Both the position numbers and the translations under genes were made by a program. From NCBI RefSeq assembly GCF_048771995.1, contig NC_133026.1:60079001-60143000 (forward strand): a stretch of 64,000 bases of DNA, written 5' to 3'. Shown in pieces: positions 48,201 to 60,200 of this stretch; the stretch's first letter is position 1, and each line of letters opens with the position of its first letter. The stretch is from Taeniopygia guttata. Lineage: Eukaryota > Chordata > Aves > Passeriformes > Estrildidae. Under the pieces are notes generated by a model. It saw only the letters and a list, made by a program, of their open reading frames with translations. It did not search any database and was not told the origin of the DNA.

Positions 48201-51200
48201 CTGCAAGGAAGAGACAGATAAAAAAAGTGAGAGAAAAAAACAAATTTCCAGAGTAAAGAAAAAAAACAAAAGCCTGACATAAATAACCCTTTGAATATTT
48301 ATTTCTTCAGTTTTAAGCAGGCCTAATTGTTCACCTAGGATGTAATTTTATATACACTGCTCTTAGAAGACAAGTATTACAGTAGTCCTGTCATTTAAAA
48401 ATCCAAGTCTCTGACAAAATAAAATGGTGGGGACAACAGAAAACAGAACTGAACGTACACCAAATGAATAAGAGTATCAGGTGTACTTTTCATTCAAATG
48501 GATAATTCAGTATATGTGAATGAAGCAACTGCAAAACTTTCATTTGCTGTCAACAATAGCACAGAATCTAGAGAGAACTTGCCATCAGGCAGACATTCCT
48601 TGGTAGTAAGACAACTCAGATATTTATGTCAAATGAAGTGCAATTTTCTAGAGAAAACACTACCCCTAGTGACAAATAGCTTTAAGAAAAAAAAGCCAAA
48701 AACCAAAACCCTACTACTTTTTCACTAAACACTGCTAAAATCTGTAGAATTCTGTGCTGTGGTAGCACATGCAAAGAGATTAAAGAGATGAGTTCAAGAG
48801 TGGCTAGTAAACACAATATGAAAATGCAGCTTCTGGGTTAGGATGCCCTGAAGCCACTAATGATTAAAAGTCTAACAAGCAGCAAGCTTGTTCTCCACTT
48901 GCTCAAATTCTGTTACCTGAGGTTCACTGGTGTTACAGATGGGCCATTTAGGGTCAGACTAAGATTCAGTCCAGGACATTCAGCATTCTGTGATCAATGG
49001 GTTCAAGGCACATTTGGAATTAAATCTGGCTAAAAATGTCAAGAATAACAAGAAGAGCTTCTTCAAAGACACCAATAACACAAGGGAAACTATGGAAAAT
49101 GTTGGCCTGCTACTGAATGGAGCAGGGACCTCTGCAAGAGAGGCTGCAGAAAAGGCAGAAATACTGAATGCATTCAGCTTTCACTGCCAAGGCTAGCTCT
49201 CAAGAATCCCTGACCCAGGGGATCAGGGAGAAAGTCTGGAGGAAGGCAGACTTTCCCTTCATGTGGGAGAACTGGATTACAGACCATTCAGTCACACCTG
49301 ACATCCACATGTGCATGTGCCTCCCCAGCAAGTTCACTGATGGCACAAAGCTGGGAGGAGTGGCCGATACCCCAGAGTGCTGTGCAGCCCCTCAGAGGGA
49401 CCTCAACAGGTTGGGGAGATGGGCAGAGTGGAACCTTTTGGAATACAGCAAAGGCAAGTGCAGGGTCCTGCACCTGGGGAAGAATAACCCCATGGACCAG
49501 GACAGGCTGGGGACTGACCTGCTGTAGAGCAGCTCTGTAGAGAAGGACCTGGGGGTCCTGGTGGACAGCAAGCTGCCCATGAGCCAGCAGGGTGTCCTTG
49601 TGGCAGGGAAGGTCAAAGGTATCCTGGGGTACATTAGGAAGAGAATTGTTGCCAGTAGGTGGAGGGAGGTCACGCAGCCCTCTGCTCAGCCCTGGTGAGG
49701 CCACATCTGGAGTGCTGTGTCCAGTTCTGGGGTCCTCAGTACAAGAGAGACAGGGAGCTCCTGGAGCAGGTCTAGTGGAAGGCTAAGAATATGATCAAGG
49801 GACTAAGAGACTGGAGCATCTCTCTTACAAGGGAAGGCTGAGAGAGCTGAGCCTATCCAGTCTTGAGAACCAAGTGAGAACGGACTTCTTTAATGTCTAT
49901 AGCCAAGCCTATTTGGTTTTGAGGAGAACCAAGTGAGAAGGGACCTCTTTAATGTCTATAAGTATCTGAAGGGAGGGTGTCAAGAGGATGGATGCAGGCT
50001 CTTTTCGGTGGTGCCAAGCAACAGAACAAGAGGCAATAGGCACAAACTGGGACACAGTTCCACCTCAACATGAGGAAGCACTTCTTTACTGTGCAGGTGA
50101 CTGAGCACCAGAACAGGCTGCCCAGAGAGGCTGTGGAGTCCCTGGATAAAAGCCATCTGAGCACAATACTGAGTAGTCTGTTCTGGGGGACCCTGCTTGA
50201 CCAGGGAGGCTGGACTAGGTGACCTCCAGTGGTCCCTTCCCACCTCAACCATTGTATGATTCTGTAAGATCTGAATTGGGTACCATTAATGTAAACCACT
50301 AGTCATTCAGAAACCAGAAATCTTCCAAAACCAGTGACATTTCAGGTTAGAACTGCAGATGGAACACTACTGCACCCATGTCCATTATGCATCCACAGTA
50401 GCTTTGGTTTTTCTTGGGACTACTGAAGAAACTAGCCCTCTGACATGAGAGGTACCCATACCTGATGCACCCATACCTATTATTCCAAAGTAGATGGCTC
50501 TTTAGGACAAACAGAGTAACTTCAGGCTAGATGAAGTCTGAGTTTAGTCACAAAAAATGATTGCAAGGAATGCTTGCTGGCCTAATGACCTGGAATTTCT
50601 GCCAGAGGACTCATTCAGTTTGAGAGTGTAGCCACAGAAGAGCAGTAAAGCTCATAACGCCGATGCTATCAATCCTTACAGACTGTGACAACTCTGGCAC
50701 TAGCCTAGTACATTAGACCTGTGAAGTGGAGAAGCACCAGCCCTCCACAAAGCTGGGCTGCTAACCAGTGTGAGAGAATAAAAGTAATCCAAGTTCTTCC
50801 ACAGCCAGGGTGCCAGCAACCAAAGGACCAAACATGGAGAACATGAAAACAGACTTGATGCATGCTGTAAGATTCTTCTGTTTCAGTTGAGTCTGACTAA
50901 AACATCTCACAAATGTCTTGCTCAAAATGCATAGTTTTAAGAAATCAATCAGAAAAATCCACCATCATAAAAGGGCTCAGACCTCAATGAGCATAATCAG
51001 CAGCAGAGCAGCACATTTACAAGAGCCAAGCTCCTGTCCTGTTTCTGTGGGGAAGGTGTAAGAAGGGACACAGGGAGAGCATGAAGCTAGGCACAAAGCC
51101 TTCTGTCACCTGGGCAGTGCACTTTGGACTTCATAGTTCACAGCACATTTACAACAGTAAAGATAAACTTCCTCAAGAGCTGCCTTTGAAAGATCAGCTG

Positions 51201-54200
51201 GGTGTGTTACAACTTTGGTTTCAGTTCTCCATGGGAAAGGACACATTGACAGATGAAACTCAAACTCTTGCTGCAGTTATCTTCATGGCATAATGTGGCC
51301 TTGGGGACTGTACATTCACCACAGGTAGATAAGGTTGCTGGCTCCTAAGGGAACAGCCAGACTGGTAAATAACTGGACACTTAGTGTCTCCTGCCTTACT
51401 GGTAACACCTCAGCTTTCCTTCTCACCTGGCACCAAAATTCTAGTTTTTCATGTAAGCAGCAAACACTACTTTCCTTGTAACTTTCAATGAAAAATCACA
51501 AGCCAAATGAAGACCCTGCCTTTATTCCCATAGATACCCCAACACCATCACAAACATGCATGGTCCTCAGACAAGCATCTGAGTTCCTGTGCATCCCTCA
51601 AAAGGATCTCTTTCAGATGTGATCAGGATTTGGCGGGGCACAGGAAGAGGCTTTCTCAAAGCCAAAAGGTCTCTTCAAACTCTCCTTAGGCACCGGTCAG
51701 CTGAGGGACTGGATCCTCCATACTTTTGTAAAGAAGACAGTGTTGCACACACTTCTCCCTTGCTATAGTCCACATGTCTGCATAGTTATGCTCCTTTAAT
51801 AAAATATCAGATGTTCAAATATATATATATAAAATGCTACAGAACACAATAAAAACAATTTTAATCTGTTAATCACATAATTACAAACAGCCAGCATCTT
51901 TGGGGATCTCAGCAACTGCACTGCCTGTGGGCAGCTCTGCCTGGTAAATTACTTCTTAGGCTTAGGGGTAATGCTGTATTTAAACAAAGAAAACCAGACT
52001 CTTACAGGTATATGCCACAACAGCAGTGTCAAATCTTGATCCCTATACAATTCAGAACTTACACCCTTGACTGGATCTGTAGTTACAGTGAAGGAGGTGC
52101 TTCTCAAAACAAGCTTTCTGCATCATAAGTCAAATCTGAGCTAATGAGAAGGAGTGAGATTCTGGGATCCATGAAAATTAGATCCACGTGGAGGAAGAAG
52201 AGCCATTAAATAGGTACAAGAGAATAGCATAATGAGGCACAGTGGGGCAATGTTTATAAAAGATGAGATGGCAGAGGTAGCACATGTGGTGGATCATGGA
52301 TGATCTACGGTAAGGCAGCACTGTTCAGTGGAAAGGTGAAGCGCCCATGGATGGATCAATGTCAACAGTCAAAGCTGGTGGTTGGAAAAATTTTATCAGG
52401 TAGCAAGACACCTGTTTCAGCGGCAAGGAACCACAAGGAGAACATATGAGGTACTACAACCTCCTGACTTTGCAACAGTGTATATTGGTGAGAAAAAAAA
52501 AGAATCAAAGACAAGAAGAATCTAAGATATTAAAAAAATCAGGGGGATAAAGCAGTGGGAATCAATCTTGCTCCAAAACTAGGCTTTCTCCCAAGACAGG
52601 CTAATTCCTAAGATGACAGACCCAATTAGAAGCTGGAAAGACAAGAAGATGGAGTAAGTCACCATAGCAATTAAAACAATTAGGAACAAAATAAGTAAAA
52701 CACAAACAACTTGTGCAAAGACTTGGATGAGCACTCTCCAGAGACATTATTTCTCTGTGACATGCTCTCTGAACTGTCCCCAAGCACACACCAAGACCCC
52801 AGATTTAATTCTGAATTTTAAGTTCCCTGCTTTTTCAGCCAGGATGCCACACCCTCTCTTCTCGATTTCACCAAAAACAAATCACAAATCTTTTGTTTTA
52901 ACAGTTCAACCAAGAAGCCTCAGCATCCCAACCCTGAAATTGACTCCGTTATTCCTAAAACCTGAAAAAAGCAGTTTTGTGCTTTATATATGTCCCCTGA
53001 CCTTTGAAACTGCAGAAGAACAGTTAAGATCATATCTTTATCTTCCAGCAGCTATAAAGAGAAGGAATAGTATAGTATGTGTCTGTATAAAGCTATATAA
53101 TAGTCATATAAAGAACCTTTAAGGTTTATCTTTACTATCAGGTTATACAACCATTTACAAAGTGCATGCACTGTAAAGATATAGGAAGATTTCAAGGCTA
53201 TTTCTCACTCTTTCTGGAAACCTACAGACAGAGATAGATAAACACCTTTTAAGCTGCAGAGAAATTATTTTAGTGACAAAGAAGTTGAAAAGCTAGCTAT
53301 TCCATTTGGCTGTTATTCAAAAATAAAAGGACCTGTCAGAACAAACGTCTCATGATCATGTATTACACACTGATACATCAAAAACACTAGGAAAATTACA
53401 TTATTATTTTTAAGAAATTTAGTGGTGTGTTCTTCTGGGGCATATGATGCAATTCAGGTTACTTCAAGGTATGTAGGTAGAGGGCAAGGTTAAGCACACC
53501 TTCGAAGTTTGTGTAAGCTTCTGCTTTGAGTTCTGCATTCCCTGCAAGACTATTATCCCATTATTATACCAAAACAATGAAAAGCACTCTCTGAATGACA
53601 AACTTACATTGATTTTGGCATCATCATTAAGAAAAGGGACTTTAAAACTTTCCAAAAAGCCATAAATATTTATGGTAATTGATAATTTACTGAGAGGAGG
53701 GAATCAGTGGTGTGTTGATAATTTACTGAATGCAGTAATAGAGGACTATATGTTGGATCTGTTGTTGCTCAGCTTTTCATTAACAAACTGGAAGAATGGA
53801 AGAGGTAGAAATCTGTTCCCATTCAAAGACAACACTTATGTCATCTGGTGAATTCCACTGGGAGAATAAAGACATCATATTGTTAAGGCAGATTTGAGGC
53901 ATGGTAAAATGCCCTGTCATATGGCTAAGGCATAGCAGAATAGGATGTAAAAGCCAGCAATTAGGGGTGAAATTTTTAAAAACAGATAATATCAGTTCAG
54001 TAAACAAACCTTACTTCCGAACAATGAGATCCACTAGGAAAGAAAACATCAATATGAAAAAGGAGTGAAGGTCTTTTTATTGCAAAGGATTTAAAGCCAG
54101 CTCATCTACATGAAACTTGGCTATTGGAAAAACCAAATATTGCCTAGTAAGTCTCCTAGTCAACTCGCATATTCTCAGTAAGTGAGAGAAAATAGAGAAC

Positions 54201-57200
54201 TTTTGAAGATGGTAATTATAAAATCTGTGGAAAGCCCATCACCGCAATACAGGATGAATAAGGAAACACACATCAAAGCTTTACAAATGTGGCACATACA
54301 CCACTGGACTCTGAGAGACTTTAGAGGAATGAATCTCCAGCAAGCAAATAAGCTGCTAGTTTCCCACCTCTGATTTCACTGATGTGCTAACCAGTAACGT
54401 AACACAAATCCAGATATTTTTGTTGACACATACATACACACTTCCTATCAGTGTGACAAGAAAAAAATTAAAATATGAGAGCAGCTGTCCCTAAAGACTT
54501 CTCCTATTCTCAGGAAAGCTCTGGCAACATGGAAAATGTTGCCTGTGGTAAGACAGGATATTTTCAGGCCTTGCTGTCTAAGCAGCAACAGACAACACTG
54601 CAGTAAGAATGCCACAGAGTAGTCACTGCACTTGCAACAAGAGGACAGGAAAGAGCTATATTAGTATCTCACTCCCACTGGTTTTGGGAATCACCCAAAA
54701 CCCCTTGAAGCTCACCTTCCATTTCAGGAACAAACAAAAAAATCTTCTGCTGTTGCCTGCTAATTTTGCCAAGCCCGAGGATCACACATTAGGTATCTGC
54801 TCAGAGGAGAAAGTTCTGGTGCCAAAATAATGCTCATGCTAGATAAAGGAAGGACCACTTAGCTCTGCACCTATGGCTTCACTTCCTTTCTTAAGCAACC
54901 TAATTATTCTTCTTATGTGCATATATACACCTACATATAAGACATATATAAAGAGACTACAATAAAGTCAAGCACTCAAATGTGAAGTAATGACAGAGGT
55001 TGCCTGAACATTATGAATGTCCATGTTAAAAATTAATCACAAACTACTCTTTCAAAAGGCCTTTTTCAGTGCTTTCTTCAGTGATCAAAACACACACATG
55101 TAGAGGCAGAAATAGTGGTGCATAATGAGCTCTCCTAATCTCTTCAGAATAAGGCAACCTTCCAGCTGAGACAGATCCAGCAATGCATTACTGTTGTAAA
55201 GCTCTAGATGTGAAGACCATGTATCAGAGAGGAAGCTTTTGGGTACTTGTAAGAATTTATACTTTTGCTGCTAGCTCCCAATTAAGAAACTTCTTGTCCA
55301 ACAGAGCAGAAATTTTCTGAGGGCTTTAATATCCTTATTAATCTGCAGAGGAATTCAAACCAAAAGATGAAGCCCTCTGACTTACCATAAACTGACCATA
55401 GCAAAGAAGTGGGATGCTAAAGTGACATTTTCACTGTTTGATCTAAATGTACCTCTGCCTACTATGAACCTTCAGAAGGTAAGGATGAGCAGGAATTGGA
55501 ACCTCTAAATAACACATGTGCACGTGTGTGTCCACACGCTTCTGGGAACAAAGGGGCTCAGCAAAAGCAAATCGCAGAGTACACATAGACTAAACAGAAT
55601 ATTAACAATGGGTCACTATTCAGCTTCTGTTTAAATAACAGTGTCAAGTGACCAGATTGGCTGGATTAGTAACAACACATTCCCTACTAAGCTTACTGCA
55701 CCATTTTATCTATTTTCACAACTTGGGGAAGGTAAATCTGAAATGTGTATTCCTTGTATTTGAGGTTAATAGGACTCACAATACAAAACAAATTCTCTCA
55801 TTTTAGCTGAGATTGCTATGTTTAATGTTAAACTATTCCCCAGCTAGGGGGAGGATAAGTGCATGGGCCTTGGTAGCTACCAACATATTTACACATGGTT
55901 TTACAGTGAACTGTATATGGAGGCTTAACTAGAAACAAGTAATTAACAACTTCAATAAATTGTTATTTTAACAGTGATTAAAACAAATGAAAATGCAAAA
56001 CATTAATTAAAATAGTTTTTCTGTAATTACTCTTCAAACAGATCCTACTAACTGTATTTCTTGCCATGCTGGATTTACTACTTATTCTGTGTTGCTCTGG
56101 CACAGATTTTAAGGCACAAATTTTAGCTTGGGATATGTATATGTACATGTATGTGTGCACATGTGTTTAAAGTATGTGGAATATCCCTGAAGCATTTGAT
56201 TAAGCAAAGTAGTTGGAAAAAATGACAAGAATTATGAGTAGATAAACAATAGTATGAACCCGTGAAGCTTTAAAAATGCAATGATAGCAAAAAAAAGGTA
56301 CTGTACCTTGTGCCAATATCCAGCCAGCTTCCATAATCTTTAACCAAAAAGAAAAAATGCTAGGAAATAAAACAACTTTGATTAGCACATCAACACTGCA
56401 CAATTGGAAGAGAAAATTAAACCCAAATGTTTTCAGGCTGCTTGCTCCAAATTTCTAATTCTTCACATAGAATCAGCATAACACCTTTCCAGAAATGATT
56501 ATTTGGACCACAGCAAAGAATAGTCTAGGAACCAGAAACAGATTTAACATGGTATCAAACAAAAACATCAAGAGATGGAATAAGTTCTTTCTAGCTTGGC
56601 TTGCAAAAATGAGAGAAACACCAAAACTTTTTCAAAAAGAAAAGCCAAGCCACCTTATTGTTTGAAATAACACATGCCAAATAATGCATAGTGCCTAAAA
56701 GTTTTCATGGAATTTCAACACAAATATCTTTGGGAAACTCTGGCAGTTCTCCATCTGTAAAGCAGGAATTCTGGGAGAAGATAGTACTTACCTATTAGTG
56801 AATTCCCCTAATTCTAGTTGGTGGCCCCATTGATTCAAGACTACAAACATGTTCTCTTTTCGGCCTGCTACTTTCTCTTTTCTTGAAAGAGTTCCTACAT
56901 ATCTCCTACAAACCTCTTTGTTTTTTGGTTTTTTCTTTGGTTTTTTTTTTTTTGGTTTTTTTTTTTTTTTGGTACACCAAGTACATTGTTTCAAAATACT
57001 TAAACCAAAATAGGAGAATATATGAGATGTAAGACCCAGATATACTGGGGCTTGCTACAGACCAGTAAGTACCTGTAATCTTATTTTGGTTTAATTACAC
57101 TGATTTTATTAGTGAAATGCTATGAATGTAGTTTATTGGTATCCTATTTCTTTTCCTGCGGAAGTTACCCAAAAGCAAATTAGTCATACAGGCTTATTTG

Positions 57201-60200
57201 AAACTTGACACAGCCATACCTTCTTCTTTTCTCCCTCTACAGACAAATTAGCAATTATTTGATTTTTCCTATCAGGTGATATTTACAGACCCCACTGTAC
57301 TAAGAAATAAGATCACAAATGCTTATTCCAAGGGATAAAATGAAACCAGCATGTATAAAGTGACAACACCAGCTCTACCTGCTGATTTGAAACTGTTACT
57401 ATTTACCAGTGGCACCACTTGCTGATTTGAAGACAGCTGGAGTGGGCAATGAAAACATACTTTTAATCTGCAAAAACTTTGTTGGGAGATTATTCAGCTT
57501 TGGGTTGTTTTGGCTAACTTTGTCTGTGGATGCAGGCTTTCTGAAGATAGCATCTCCTGACAGCTTATTACAAAAGGCACAAAGTGTATTTTTGGATGTT
57601 GCTGATCTCTTGGATTCTGACAAGTCTAATGGAGCTGGTGGGTAAAGCATTTCTCCTTTTCCTCTCTTTTTCAAGAGAAGCTGGGGTGGGTAAAAGGTTT
57701 GGAATTCCTGAACAATTAACTAAACCCTGCACACAGCTAAAACTGATATTCTTGTTTAATTTTTTTCCAAGGAATTTGATTGTAGAGCAAAAGAGGAACT
57801 CCAAATGTTAACTTACTACTTCATTTTGTCTCTTATTATTATAAGAACATTGCTTCTTCAGAAGCATTAATTACGTGAAATTCGAAAAGCAGTGATTGGA
57901 AGAATTTGATCTCTAAGTTATGCTAGGATTTCAGTCCAATTCTCTGCCCTAGTTAGAAAAACTTTGAAGTCTGAAACAAATTCAGATCTCTCTTGATGGA
58001 ATTAGGAAAACTCTCTGCTTTCTTGATCTTATTTGAAGAGAATGTGCAACAACAACTTACCAAAGCCATAATGTCTGAAATCACAAGAACAATGAGGAAA
58101 AGGCTGCAAAGAAAAGAACCCAGGTAAGTCAGACCATCAACCTTACTTTATGGACACAGCTATTAAAAGAGCTTATTCACAGAAAGAAATTAAATAAAGT
58201 TATGATTTCTTACATTTGCCTTTCAAACACTCAGGTACATTTCAATCTACTAGAAAACAATTAAAATACATGACTAGAACATCTGGCATTTATAATTTCA
58301 TATTAATAGGGTTTCAGTTTTGCAACAGAGAAACCTAACATGAATCATTTTTTGGAGAACAAAAGAATCTTACAAAGAGCATCTGGCCCATTCTTGATTC
58401 AGAGAGCTGTGTGCTGGTTGGGCCACATAAAGCTGATTTAGGAGCTCCATGATGGACTCAAGAGTCAGCAAAGCTGTTTGGCAGATACCTGAGCTGATCA
58501 GTCCCACCCTGCTGACAACCATTCTTGCTGGGTCAGAGGCTGCTAAAGGAGGTGCTTGCCCTCTTCAAAATCTCTGGATGCCCATAACCTGTTCTGGGAA
58601 CACCCAGAATTTTGGTGTTATGCTCCCAAACTGGCATAACTTTTATGGGCCTCTTTAACTTTTAGCAGATAACTTCTGGAAGTTAGGCTTAGGCTAGTAC
58701 AAGGAACCAGAAAGGAGGAGGCAGAGCTATTTTTCCCCCCCATTAACCTAATCTCCTTTTCCTCAAACTATGTAAATCCTAAATTACATGAAAGCAATTG
58801 CTGTAACTGGTTAAAACGGGTTTCTAAGTTAATGACACTGAAGTAATGTTGTAAACAGCTGACCCATTAACAAAAGTCTTTAACTAGAATACAGCTAATT
58901 TATCAGTACTACCATCATAAAGCTACAAATGTTTTTTTGGAAAATGTGTCCTGCTGCAGCATTGCATGAGCATGTACTGGGGAGATACCCATACCAATGC
59001 CTCCAAATGAGGAACTTGCTGATATTGCCTACATCAGTTGTGCTTCATTAGTAAATCAGGATGCAACAAACCAGCTGTATCTCAGACACAGGGAAAGGCT
59101 TCTCTCTGCTAACCTATGGCTCAGATAGATAACATGTTGCAGTAATAGTGCTTAGGAGGCACTCAGCTAGAGGAATATTTTTTAATAGGCAAGTTCCAAG
59201 AACATATTGGGACAGAATATTCCCCACTGGGAAAAAAAAAAAAAAAATTAATCTGTAATCAGGGACTTCAGGAGCAATTTGGCCAAATCACAAAAATCCA
59301 CTTTTTGCCCTTCTGAACTGCAGGAAGCCTGTCTCAGCTGAAAGACAAGACTAATTTCAGGGTATGTTTATACACTGCAAAGACAAGATTGTTCCCCGTG
59401 ATGGCTTAATTTATCTAGCAGGGGCAGCAACAGCAGTAAGAAGTGCAGCACAGACTTCAGGATGTGCTGACAATCAGAGCACAACTTCTCCAGGGATCAT
59501 GGGTGTGCCTTGTGGTTCCTGCCTTGTTCCAAGGCAGACTGTGGCACTGTCACTGCATTTATTACCTGAGCTGTTGTTACCAGCCAAATGAAGCTGGCAC
59601 AAACACCAGAGTTACAACCACAGTCTCATGAAGTGGCACAGAAATACTTGTGTCCCCTGGTTTATGAAGGCAGTATAATTTCCCCTCTCACACACTCAGA
59701 TGCACATTCCATAAAAGTTTGCAATATCACCAGTGCTGCCAAGGCAAGCATTCACAAATTGGGAAATGCTGACCTTTATGATGCTTGAGCCCTAGAAATG
59801 GAAATCACTAGCTGGTCATCTGAGCAACCCCAGTGCAGCCCTGCTGCAAGCTTTAGGGGATGAGGATGAACCCTTCCTTGGGGGTCCAAGGATGATGCAG
59901 GCACAGTGCGCACACAGCTAAGGCAGAGCAGGTAAAAGGGGTGGGGAGTGTCGTGCTGCCTCTCCAACAGGGAGTCAGATTTTGGGCTGCCCCACCTCTC
60001 TTTGGTAGTGGGTGGTGTTGTACAAGGACAGAACAGGCAGGGTCAGGCAGGATGAAAGCAAACAGAAAAGCCGAGGACATCACAACAAGAGAAGACAGTT
60101 TCCTCACACTCAGCTGAGCAATGCGCAGGAGAAAGTCCCTGAAGTCCTCCTGCCACATACAAGCAGGACTTTTGGTCAACCCCACACAACATCCCACAGT

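Larger units (their letters stand above)
48201..56306 (-). other. PIGN: Last PIGN intron (8.1 kb)
   Basis: Bounded by gtacag at the 56306 end and ttccttgcag at the 48201 end. It holds the longest CR1 copy (48985-50271), a possible decayed CR1 fragment near 53745, and a 15-base direct repeat (53679-53693 and 53715-53729). The rest is unremarkable. Confidence 0.9.

Noticed and set aside
49288..49704. 138-codon minus-strand frame
   Set aside because: It is the antisense shadow of the CR1 copy at 48985-50271.
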